Of a stretch of DNA of 64,000 bases, positions 9,199 to 16,326 are shown one piece after another. A model generated the notes under the pieces. That model did not search any database and was not told the origin of the DNA. It saw only the letters and a program-made list of their open reading frames with translations. Location: NCBI GenBank assembly GCA_019637645.1, contig JAHBVH010000010.1:62001-126000 (forward strand), read 5' to 3'. The position numbers and the translations under genes were made by a program. Source of the stretch: Caldilineaceae bacterium. GTDB lineage: Bacteria; Chloroflexota; Anaerolineae; Caldilineales; Caldilineaceae. Within the stretch, counting starts at the first letter, position 1. Each line of letters opens with the position of its first letter.

Positions 9199-10221
9199 AT
9201 GAATATGCCAACCACTCCTCTTGCGCTTGCGATTATTGGTCCAGGCCGGATCGGCCAAATTTATGCGCGTATTATTCAGAACCTAGCAACGGTGCGTCTG
9301 GTTGCCGTCTGTGGCCACCGCGCAGAATCGACGGCAGCCATGGCTGATGCCTACCAGGTGCCAGGCTATGCCAACGGCGCGTATGCCGAGATGCTTGCCG
9401 CCCATCCCGAAATTGATGCCGTCATTGTGTCGGCCTCCGAGTGGGCCCATCGCGAGCCGGTCTTGGCTGCGTTGGCGGCTGGCAAGGCCGTCTTGGTCGA
9501 AAAGCCGATGGCGATTGCGGAGGCCGACGCCGTCGCGATGGTGCAACAGGCCCAGCAGAGCGGTGCTTGCCTGATGGTCTGTCATACCTTACGCTTTGAC
9601 TTGCGCTTCGCGGCCATGCGCCAAGCCGTTGCCAATGGCGAGATCGGCGATGTGCTGCATCTCTATGCGCGGCGTAATGCCCCGCAGATTGCGGTGGAAC
9701 GGGTCTTGGGCCGTTTTCCCCTGGCCTATTGGCTGGCTCCCCATGACATTGATATGATGTTATGGACAACCAATAGCCCCGTGACCAAAGTGATGGCCTA
9801 TTCCCGCGCCGGGGGCAAAGCGCGCGAAGACTTTATCATTGCTGTGCTCACCTTTGCCAACGGCGCGATTGGCGTGCTCGAAAGCTCGTGGGGCACACCC
9901 GCGGTGACGGGCCGTTTGCAGACCGAACTCTTCACCGTGCGCGGCACGGCAGGCGCCGCCGAAGTGCTCGGCCAAGAGAATGGCGTTGCGGTCTATCGCG
10001 CGGGGAATCCGCCCCAATATCCCGATACCAGCTACGCGCCGCTCTTGCATGATGAGCAAGATGGCAGCTTCCGCCGTCTGTTCCATCACTTTGTCGCCGT
10101 GTTGCGCGAAGGGCGAACGCCTGTGGTGACGGGGCGCGATGGCTTGGCCGCGATCCGGGTGGCGACGGCGATCAACCGTTCGCTGACCGAAGGCCGCGAA
10201 ATCGTTCTAACGGAGGAGTAG
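9199..10221 (+). CDS. Gfo/Idh/MocA family oxidoreductase, inositol 2-dehydrogenase-like
   Basis: About 340 residues. The Rossmann motif is IIGPGRIGQIYA, the EKP motif is in VLVEKPMAI, and PHDIDMMLW matches the His-Asp segment of the C-terminal domain found in myo-inositol 2-dehydrogenases (IolG/MviM-like). Several in-frame Met codons precede it (9166 region and 9181); I take 9199, which leaves the normal short N-terminus, but no clear ribosome binding site decides it. It is followed after 4 bp by the VOC gene. Likely cytoplasmic, oxidising a cyclic polyol or sugar; the exact substrate is inference. Confidence 0.85.
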   Translation: MNMPTTPLALAIIGPGRIGQIYARIIQNLATVRLVAVCGHRAESTAAMADAYQVPGYANGAYAEMLAAHPEIDAVIVSASEWAHREPVLAALAAGKAVLVEKPMAIAEADAVAMVQQAQQSGACLMVCHTLRFDLRFAAMRQAVANGEIGDVLHLYARRNAPQIAVERVLGRFPLAYWLAPHDIDMMLWTTNSPVTKVMAYSRAGGKAREDFIIAVLTFANGAIGVLESSWGTPAVTGRLQTELFTVRGTAGAAEVLGQENGVAVYRAGNPPQYPDTSYAPLLHDEQDGSFRRLFHHFVAVLREGRTPVVTGRDGLAAIRVATAINRSLTEGREIVLTEE

Positions 10222-10225
10222 GCGT

Positions 10226-10621
10226 ATGATCAAGTCCATCGAACATATTGCCATTGCCGCCGCTGATCCAGCCGCCTTGGCACAGTGGTATTGTACAACC
10301 TTGCCCTTTCGCATACTGATTGCCTCCGAAGCTAGCCAGACCTATTTTGTGGGGCTACCGGACGGTGGTATTCTGGAGATCATCCCCAGCACGGCCACCC
10401 AGCTGCCAACCATGCCGCCCGTTCATGGGCTCCACCATGTGGCCCTGGCCGTCGATGATTTTGCCACCGCCGCCCAGGCGCTCCAGGCGGCCGGTGTCGT
10501 CTTTATTGGCCCGCGCTATCAAGCGCCTGATGGTGGCACGCAATTCGATTTTTTCACCGATCCAGAAGGGAATCGCCTGCAATTAGTGCAGCGTGCCCGC
10601 GCGTTGGGAAGTGATGTATGA
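10226..10621 (+). CDS. VOC (glyoxalase/bleomycin resistance/dioxygenase) superfamily protein
   Basis: 131 residues with two beta-alpha-beta-beta-beta units. IKSIEHIAIAAADP and GLHHVALAVDDF each supply the metal-binding His at the start of a module, and FFTDPEGNRLQLVQ supplies the terminal Glu/Gln region. This is the single-domain VOC type, working as a dimer with a divalent metal. Lyase, isomerase or dioxygenase activity cannot be separated by eye. Its stop overlaps the start of the next oxidoreductase (ATGA at 10618), so the two are translationally coupled and probably act on the same pathway. Confidence 0.85.
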   Translation: MIKSIEHIAIAAADPAALAQWYCTTLPFRILIASEASQTYFVGLPDGGILEIIPSTATQLPTMPPVHGLHHVALAVDDFATAAQALQAAGVVFIGPRYQAPDGGTQFDFFTDPEGNRLQLVQRARALGSDV

Positions 10622-11622
10622 CCCTATGCTGGGCGATTTTGGGCGCGGGAAAAATTGCCGAGCGCCAAATGGTCTCGGCGATTGCCCAAGCCGCGGATCA
10701 GGAACTGGTGGCCGTGATGCGGCGCGATCTGGTTGCGGCCCGCGCCTTTGCCGCCGCGCATGGCGTGCCGCAAGCCTATGCAACCGTGGCCGACTTGGCC
10801 GCCGATCCCGCGGTCGATGCCGTTTATGTGGCGACGCCGCCCTATCTCCATGCCGAGCAGGTGGTGCAAGTGGCGGAACAGGGCAAGCATGTCTTGTGCG
10901 AAAAGCCCCTGGCGCTTAACACCACCCAAGCCCAGCGAATGCTCGATAGCTGTCGCGCCAACGGGGTGCAGCTCATGGTCTGCTACTATCAACGCTATAA
11001 CAGCCGCCACCAGCAGATCAAGGCATTGTTAGCCGCTGGTGCCATTGGACAAGTCACGGCGCTGCACATCAATTTTTCTGACTATTTCCCGCCGACGCCT
11101 GGCTTTTGGCACCACGACCCGGCGATCAGTGGTGGTGGCCCGCTGATGGATCTGGGTATCCACTGTATTGATCTGGTGCGCTATCTTTGTGGCCCAGCCG
11201 TGGCCGTGACCGCGCTCGTCGATACCTTGGCGGCTGAGTCACCCGTGGAGGATACGGCCACGGTACTGCTCAAACTAGCCAATGGTGCGCAGGCTGTCAT
11301 CACGAGCCATTGGAGTACAGCCACCTTTGTGCCACAGGCCAACGGCTTGGTGATCTATGGCACGCAGGGGATGATCGAGGCGACGCCCATCCAGGCCAAA
11401 GATTCAGCGGGTACGCTCTTGGTGACCACGGCGGCGGGTGTACAAGATTTTTCCGTCGCGCCCGGGGGGAGACGCCCCCATGTGGCGCTGCTCGAAGATT
11501 TTGCGAACGCACTCGCGCTGGGCGCGCCCGCACCGATTCCCGGTGAAGAAGGCTTGGCAGGGTTGGCGGTCGTCGCGGCGGCCTACCAAGCGGCCAAGCG
11601 TGGCAAGCGGATTGCGTTGTAA
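10618..11622 (+). CDS. Gfo/Idh/MocA family oxidoreductase
   Basis: 334 residues. Rossmann motif AILGAGKIAERQMV, EKP motif in VLCEKPLAL, and GGGPLMDLGIHCIDLVRYL, the conserved substrate-domain helix with Asp and His. This is the third oxidoreductase of the block and closest in form to D-xylose or glucose-fructose oxidoreductase-like members. It is coupled to the VOC gene by a 4-bp overlap. Its stop codon runs directly into a perfect palindrome (11622–11654), so a transcript boundary may lie here. Substrate unknown. Confidence 0.9.
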   Translation: MTLCWAILGAGKIAERQMVSAIAQAADQELVAVMRRDLVAARAFAAAHGVPQAYATVADLAADPAVDAVYVATPPYLHAEQVVQVAEQGKHVLCEKPLALNTTQAQRMLDSCRANGVQLMVCYYQRYNSRHQQIKALLAAGAIGQVTALHINFSDYFPPTPGFWHHDPAISGGGPLMDLGIHCIDLVRYLCGPAVAVTALVDTLAAESPVEDTATVLLKLANGAQAVITSHWSTATFVPQANGLVIYGTQGMIEATPIQAKDSAGTLLVTTAAGVQDFSVAPGGRRPHVALLEDFANALALGAPAPIPGEEGLAGLAVVAAAYQAAKRGKRIAL

Positions 11623-11654
11623 GACCTGACAGGTTTGAAAAACCTGTCAGGTCT
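11622..11654. terminator. Perfect 15-bp palindrome, GACCTGACAGG family
   Basis: AGACCTGACAGGTTT, loop gaa, then its exact reverse complement. It begins on the last base of the oxidoreductase stop codon. Same core as the palindrome at 45158 and the half copy at 23583. A terminator or RNA-end-protecting stem is inferred. Confidence 0.6.
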
Positions 11655-11697
11655 AGCGTTACATAAGTCCTTAACCGAACAAGTGAAGCAGGTGCCT

Positions 11698-12756
11698 ATG
11701 CGCGCAGTCTTTTTCTGGGAAGGGGCTGGCCTTTCGCTGACGCAGGCCAACCCCTATGGTGGTTTGTTGGCGCAAGGCTTGGCCAAGGTCGGCGTCGAGT
11801 TGGTGGCTGGCCATGCCGAAGAGTTCAATGAAACATGGCTCTATGAAAATCGCCAGCAGGTAGATGTGTTGCACCTGAACTGGCCCCATTATATGTATCA
11901 TACCGCGGATCTTAACGAACGGGTTGACCGCGCCGCCACCTTGGTGAGCAATCTGGCGTTGGCGCGGGCTTTGGGCTATAAGGTCGTTTGGACCGTGCAC
12001 AATCTCTACCCGCATGATACCACCCACTTCACGTTGGACCGGCTGGTGCGCCTGGCGCTGACACAGATGGCGACCGCGGTGATCGCCCATTGTCATCATG
12101 CCGAGGCGTTGGTGCAGCAACATTTTCATCGCACCGATAAGGTCTTTGTCATTCCGCATGGGCATTTCATCGATGCCTATCCCAATACGGTGAGCCGCGC
12201 CGCGGCGCGCCAGCAACTTGGCATTGCTGAGGATAGTTTTGTCTATCTCTTTTTTGGCAATGTGCGCCCCTATAAAGGGTTGGACCAACTATTAGAAATT
12301 TTTACGGCCTTGCCCGGCCAAGCGCTTACCCTTCTATTGGCCGCCAAAGTCTATAACGAGTATGGTGATCAATTTGTAGCGCGGGCGCGCCAAAGTGATC
12401 CGCGCATTGTGGTTTCTCCTTCGCGCTTCTTTGCCAACGAAGAATTTCAGCGCTACTTTAATGCTGCCGATGTGGGGGTCTTTCCTTTTGTAGATGTACT
12501 GACTTCCGGCTCAACCATTACGGCTCTTTCTTTTGGCCTGCCCGTGATCGTACCGGGGGTGGGCTGCTTGCCCGAATTGGTGGATGACGAAGTAGGTATT
12601 CTCTATGATCAACGGCAACCCGCGGCGCTCCAAACCGCGATGAGCGCCATTCAGCAACGGGATATGACCCAAATGCGCCAAGCTGCGTATCAACGTGCCT
12701 TGCAACTGGATTGGGATACCATCGGTCGCCAAACCCTAGCCGCCTATCAAGCCTAA
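11698..12756 (+). CDS. Glycosyltransferase family 4 protein
   Basis: About 352 residues with a GT-B fold. The N-terminal domain opens MRAVFFWEGAG and includes VDVLHLNWPHY and VVWTVHNLYPH. The C-terminal domain has FFGNVRPYKGLD and the nucleotide-sugar segment FPFVDVLTSGSTITALSFGLPVI, with E-P-like PELVDDEVGILY. I start at the ATG of 11698 because earlier in-frame starts overlap the palindrome. No strong ribosome binding site is seen. A sugar-transfer role inside an oxidoreductase block suggests handling of glycosides or a glycosylated surface product. Confidence 0.8.
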   Translation: MRAVFFWEGAGLSLTQANPYGGLLAQGLAKVGVELVAGHAEEFNETWLYENRQQVDVLHLNWPHYMYHTADLNERVDRAATLVSNLALARALGYKVVWTVHNLYPHDTTHFTLDRLVRLALTQMATAVIAHCHHAEALVQQHFHRTDKVFVIPHGHFIDAYPNTVSRAAARQQLGIAEDSFVYLFFGNVRPYKGLDQLLEIFTALPGQALTLLLAAKVYNEYGDQFVARARQSDPRIVVSPSRFFANEEFQRYFNAADVGVFPFVDVLTSGSTITALSFGLPVIVPGVGCLPELVDDEVGILYDQRQPAALQTAMSAIQQRDMTQMRQAAYQRALQLDWDTIGRQTLAAYQA

Positions 12757-12766
12757 CGAAACCCTT

Positions 12767-13546
12767 ATGTTTACCATCACCACTGCCACGGTTACAACGC
12801 CTGCTGCTCCCTTGACCTATTGGCTCCATCGTCCGCCCGCACCACCGGCGGACGCGCCGTCCATTCTGCTGCTCACCTTTTCCTCGACGCGCCAGGCTTC
12901 CTTTCACGAAGCGCCCTACAACCTTCCCGCACAGCTCTTTGCGGAAGCGGGGCATGCGGTGGCCAGTTTTGATCTGCCCAATCATGGCGAGCAGATCAAC
13001 GCCTATGGGGAAGGGATTGTGGGCATGTGCGCGGCCTTTTGCGCCGGAGCAGATCCCTTTCGCCAATTTATTGCCCAAAGCCAAGCGGTGATCGATGCCT
13101 GCCTGGCACAGGGGATTGGCACAGGGGGCATCGTGGCCTGTGGGGTCTCGCGCGCAGGGTATTGTGCCTTGCGGCTGGCCGCGGCTGATCCGCGTGTCCA
13201 CGCGGTGGCGGGCTTAGCACCGGTGGTCGATTGGCGGCCCTTGCGCGAATTTGCCCTGGTGCGCGAAGAGCCCGCGGTCGCGGCCCTGGCCCTCACCCAT
13301 TGGGCCACTGCGCTGGCTGGTCGCCCGGTCTTTATGTCCATGGGGAATAATGACTTGCGGGTAAGCAGCGCGGCTTGTGTCGAATTGGGGCGGCGGCTGT
13401 TGGAAATTGAAGAAGCCGCCCAAGCGACCGCCTCGGCCCTTGAATTGTACATTGTCCCTTCGGCGGGGCATGCCTTGGCCGACGCGTGGCGCTTGGCCGG
13501 TGCGCAATTTTTACTGCGCCATTGTGGGCGTCGATCAGACAAATAA
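12767..13546 (+). CDS. Alpha/beta hydrolase
   Basis: 259 residues. The nucleophile elbow is GVSRAGY (GxSxxG) with a likely catalytic Ser, the acid is probably in SMGNNDLRVSS, and the His in VPSAGHALADAW. ASFDLPNHGEQ is the oxyanion-side strand. The pattern fits esterases or dienelactone-type hydrolases acting on small esters. It starts 10 bp after the glycosyltransferase, so the two are probably co-transcribed. Substrate not evident. Confidence 0.85.
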   Translation: MFTITTATVTTPAAPLTYWLHRPPAPPADAPSILLLTFSSTRQASFHEAPYNLPAQLFAEAGHAVASFDLPNHGEQINAYGEGIVGMCAAFCAGADPFRQFIAQSQAVIDACLAQGIGTGGIVACGVSRAGYCALRLAAADPRVHAVAGLAPVVDWRPLREFALVREEPAVAALALTHWATALAGRPVFMSMGNNDLRVSSAACVELGRRLLEIEEAAQATASALELYIVPSAGHALADAWRLAGAQFLLRHCGRRSDK

Positions 13547-13589
13547 ATAGCGGTATGGTACGCAACCGCGTGAATGATAGGAGGAACAG

Positions 13590-14219
13590 ATGCGCGTCAT
13601 TGTGGTTGGCTGTGAATACAGCGGCGTTACTACGTTGATCGAAGGGTTGATGGCCTGGGGGCATGAGCAGGGGATCCATCATCATTTGGATGATCACTTT
13701 ACCATCCCCGATAGTCAAAATCTGGCGCCGGCCGATGCTGAGCAGATGCTTAATCTGACGCCGTTGCTCAAAGAACGCTTTCAGCGTTTCCAAATTGTCT
13801 ATCATGTGCGGGTGATGCACCGCTATGAACATATCCTGTTAGGCGGTTTTCATATCGAAGAAGAGATCTATGGCCCGCTTTATTACTACCCTGGCGTGCC
13901 GACCATTGGCGTGCGCGAATACGAGGTAGAAATGCCACCGGACACCATCCTCGTCCACCTGACCGCGCGCCCAGAGGTGATCCTGGACCGTATGCAAAAT
14001 AGCCCTCATCTGCATACCTTGATCCAAGCCGATGATGTACCGATGCTCTTGGCACGTTTTCACCAGAAATTCCGCGAGTCGTGGATCAAAGAGAAGATCG
14101 AGATTGACACCTCGGATCTCACCCCAGCGCAACTATTGCAGAGCTTTTTGGTAAAATCGCTCTCCCATTTGAGCACGCGTGATCTATTGACGCGCTTTGC
14201 CGGTAAATTGCTCGACTAA
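13590..14219 (+). CDS. P-loop NTPase-like protein with altered Walker A
   Basis: 209 residues. The N-terminus MRVIVVGCEYSGVTTL has the beta-strand and G-x4-G of a nucleotide kinase P-loop, but the lysine is Val (GCEYSGVTT, residue 13). The rest resembles small-molecule or nucleoside kinases: an acidic DDHFTIPDS segment at about 35–45, and ILVHLTARPEVILDRM, which in thymidylate/deoxynucleoside kinases leads to the LID region. A full kinase reaction is doubtful without the Lys; binding or a variant mechanism is possible. AGGAGG-like site (TAGGAGGAA) before the ATG. Function unknown. Confidence 0.65.
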   Translation: MRVIVVGCEYSGVTTLIEGLMAWGHEQGIHHHLDDHFTIPDSQNLAPADAEQMLNLTPLLKERFQRFQIVYHVRVMHRYEHILLGGFHIEEEIYGPLYYYPGVPTIGVREYEVEMPPDTILVHLTARPEVILDRMQNSPHLHTLIQADDVPMLLARFHQKFRESWIKEKIEIDTSDLTPAQLLQSFLVKSLSHLSTRDLLTRFAGKLLD

Positions 14220-14252
14220 CCAAGACTTCATCCAGGCAGAACAGGAGTATCT

Positions 14253-14834
14253 ATGATCAAGAATCGCTTTCGGAAAGGGCCAGAGGGCTGGTGTTCGTAT
14301 GATTATCATGCGAGTATTGTCGCTGACGGTGTCAACTATTTTGTCCTCACCACCTGGTCGCGCGAAGGGGGCGTGAATAACGGCAGCTATATCTGGACCG
14401 ATCACCGCCGCTGGAGCGCGGACACGCCCGAAAAACCGCTTTCGATCCTGCCCCTGCTCTTCTATCGCAGTTGGGTCGATGCCGATCCCGTCGATCTGCG
14501 CGGCTGTGAAGTCTCCTTCTATCTGCGCGGGGATGGGCTGCGCCTGGATGGTGCGCTCTGCTATTTCTGGGTGGTTGGGCCAGGCACCCGCTGGCATTAC
14601 ACAGCCCAACCGCTTACCATTACCGAAGGGGCCTGGTCGGCTGCACCCCAGCAGATTGTGTTGCAGGATGATGAAGCCTATTGGCATCGTAGTTGGGCAG
14701 CCAATCCAGCCACGGCCCCTTCCTTAAGTGCAACGCTGGGCAATACCGTGAGCTATGGTTTTTCTTTTGTGGGCTTTTCCAGCGAAGTCAGTGGTCGTTT
14801 TTCGCTGGCCGAATTTGCGATCGGTCGCCCCTAA
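14253..14834 (+). CDS. Unknown beta-rich protein, possible carbohydrate-binding fold
   Basis: 193 residues, no signal peptide. It is rich in aromatic residues and alternating strand patterns, with GWCSYDYHAS near the N-terminus, YRSWVDADPVDLRGCEVSFYLRG-like central strands and a C-terminal FVGFSSEVSGRFSLAEFAI strand. This layout resembles jelly-roll carbohydrate-binding or CIA30-like domains, but I do not recognise a family. TCAGGAGT-like site (ACAGGAG) before the ATG at 14253. The neighbours suggest a role with the 8–16 kb catabolic genes. Confidence 0.55.
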   Translation: MIKNRFRKGPEGWCSYDYHASIVADGVNYFVLTTWSREGGVNNGSYIWTDHRRWSADTPEKPLSILPLLFYRSWVDADPVDLRGCEVSFYLRGDGLRLDGALCYFWVVGPGTRWHYTAQPLTITEGAWSAAPQQIVLQDDEAYWHRSWAANPATAPSLSATLGNTVSYGFSFVGFSSEVSGRFSLAEFAIGRP

Positions 14835-14887
14835 CCTGCCCCCGCCTTTATTGATTCATCGACAGAGCATGGAAAGGATTCTCGAAC

Positions 14888-15814
14888 ATGCGATTAGCAA
14901 CCTATTTTGATCAACAACAACTGCTGGTTGGCGCGGTGGTTGGCGACCAAATCTATGATCTCGCCGCGGCGCTCCAAGCGAGTGGTAAAGGCGATGCTGC
15001 CCTGGCTACTTCGGTGGTGACCTTGCTGACGGGTGGACAAGCTGCACTCGATCAAGCCAATGCCGCCATTGCTTGGGCTCAAGCCCAAGGTGCGCCGGTG
15101 GGCAAACCCCTCAGCAGCGTCAAGTTGGCCGCGCCCATTCCCTGCCCGGGCAAGTTGCTCTGTCTGGCGGGCAACTATGCGTCGCATATTGAAGAAGGGG
15201 GCGGGAAATTCGCGGGCAAAGAGAAGATGATCCCGCGCTTTTTTATCAAGCCCTGTGACACCGTGATCGGGACGGGCGGCGCGATCCGCATTCCTCCCTC
15301 CACTGGTTTTGCCGACTGGGAGTTGGAATTGGCCGTGGTGATTGGCAAGACGGGCCGCGATCTGACTGCCGAGCAGGCTGGCGACTACATTGCGGGCTAT
15401 ACGATCTTTAATGATATTTCGGCCCGCAACCTCGCCTTCCGCCAACAACTGCCCCAGATGGAAGGTGATTGGTTCTTTGATTGGCTGGTGGGCAAGTGGC
15501 TGGATACCTTCGGGCCAATGGGGCCGTGGATCACCACTGCCGACGAAGTGCCGCACCCGGATAATCTCCGCATGCAGCTTTGGTATAACGGCGAGCTGCA
15601 ACAAGATGCCAATACCGGCCAGATGGTCTTTTCGCCCGCCGAAGCGATTGCCTTTATCTCCCAATTTGTGACCCTAAACCCAGGCGATATTATTAGTACG
15701 GGGACACCAGCTGGGGTCGGACAAACCAAAAAGCTTCGGCTCAATCCTGGTGATCAGATTCGGGGCGAGATTGAGCTGTTAGGCGTGTTGGAAAATTCGG
15801 TTGAGCAGTATTAG
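14888..15814 (+). CDS. Fumarylacetoacetate hydrolase (FAH) family protein
   Basis: 308 residues. The FAH C-terminal domain includes LCLAGNYASHIEE, the metal-binding E-x-E in FADWELELAVVIG, the DISARN motif of 2-keto-3-deoxy-sugar and acylpyruvate hydrolases, and IISTGTPAGVG. The family cleaves C–C bonds of diketo acids or dehydrates 2-keto-3-deoxy acids, the terminal step of many sugar-acid and aromatic routes. AAAGGA before the start. Placed after several oxidoreductases, it fits a non-phosphorylative sugar or polyol degradation route. Confidence 0.9.
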   Translation: MRLATYFDQQQLLVGAVVGDQIYDLAAALQASGKGDAALATSVVTLLTGGQAALDQANAAIAWAQAQGAPVGKPLSSVKLAAPIPCPGKLLCLAGNYASHIEEGGGKFAGKEKMIPRFFIKPCDTVIGTGGAIRIPPSTGFADWELELAVVIGKTGRDLTAEQAGDYIAGYTIFNDISARNLAFRQQLPQMEGDWFFDWLVGKWLDTFGPMGPWITTADEVPHPDNLRMQLWYNGELQQDANTGQMVFSPAEAIAFISQFVTLNPGDIISTGTPAGVGQTKKLRLNPGDQIRGEIELLGVLENSVEQY

Positions 15815-15819
15815 AGCCA

Positions 15820-16203
15820 ATGGACCATTATGTGCAATACCGCAATCCGGCCCTGGTGGGCGGTAGTTGCATGGACGGCATCGGCGAGCCCTTTGTGATT
15901 GGCACCAACAAAGGGTTGGTCCATCGCTTGCTTGGTCAGCAGATCTGGTTGATCTGTGGTCAGGGGCGGCCGCGCCGCTATTTTTTGCGCAATACCTTTT
16001 GGGTCGATGACGTGGGCGAGGATGGCCCCGCGGCCATCTTTCGTTTTTATGCCCAAGGGGAGCGAGGCCATTGGTTCGATCCGCCGCTGCCTTTGGATGG
16101 CTACCCTTGGTTTGCAGAATTTCGCCGCCGCCAAAGTAACTTTAGCTTTGGCCTCAACCCCATCCCAGAAGGCTTTGTACCCTTCTTTACACAACTCCTT
16201 TGA
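15820..16203 (+). CDS. Small unknown protein following the FAH gene
   Basis: 127 residues, soluble, aromatic-rich. It begins 5 bp after the FAH stop and precedes a strong terminator, so it looks like the last gene of the block. Segments such as VIGTNKGLVHRLLGQQIWLI and RRYFLRNTFWVDDV do not match a family I know. The DDVGEDGPAAIFRFYAQ segment suggests a compact beta-barrel, but that is guesswork. Codon pattern matches neighbours, supporting a real gene. Confidence 0.5.
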   Translation: MDHYVQYRNPALVGGSCMDGIGEPFVIGTNKGLVHRLLGQQIWLICGQGRPRRYFLRNTFWVDDVGEDGPAAIFRFYAQGERGHWFDPPLPLDGYPWFAEFRRRQSNFSFGLNPIPEGFVPFFTQLL

Positions 16204-16222
16204 CAAGGGCAACCTTCCTCTC

Positions 16223-16290
16223 GCGCAAAGCAACGGGATGGCGGTCCGGTTATAGAAATCGGACCGCCATCCCGCTGCTTTCTCTTGCGC
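16223..16290. terminator. Strong bidirectional terminator hairpin
   Basis: CGGGATGGCGGTCCG (16234–16248) and its exact complement (16260–16274) form a 15-bp stem with an 11-nt loop. The flanks also pair (AAAGCA with TGCTTT, GCGCAA with TTGCGC). T-rich tail on the plus strand and A-rich on the other. It separates the convergent ends at 16203 and 16327. Confidence 0.8.
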
Positions 16291-16326
16291 GGTTTCTGGA
16301 TGCCTTACTTAGTCACCACGGATGCC

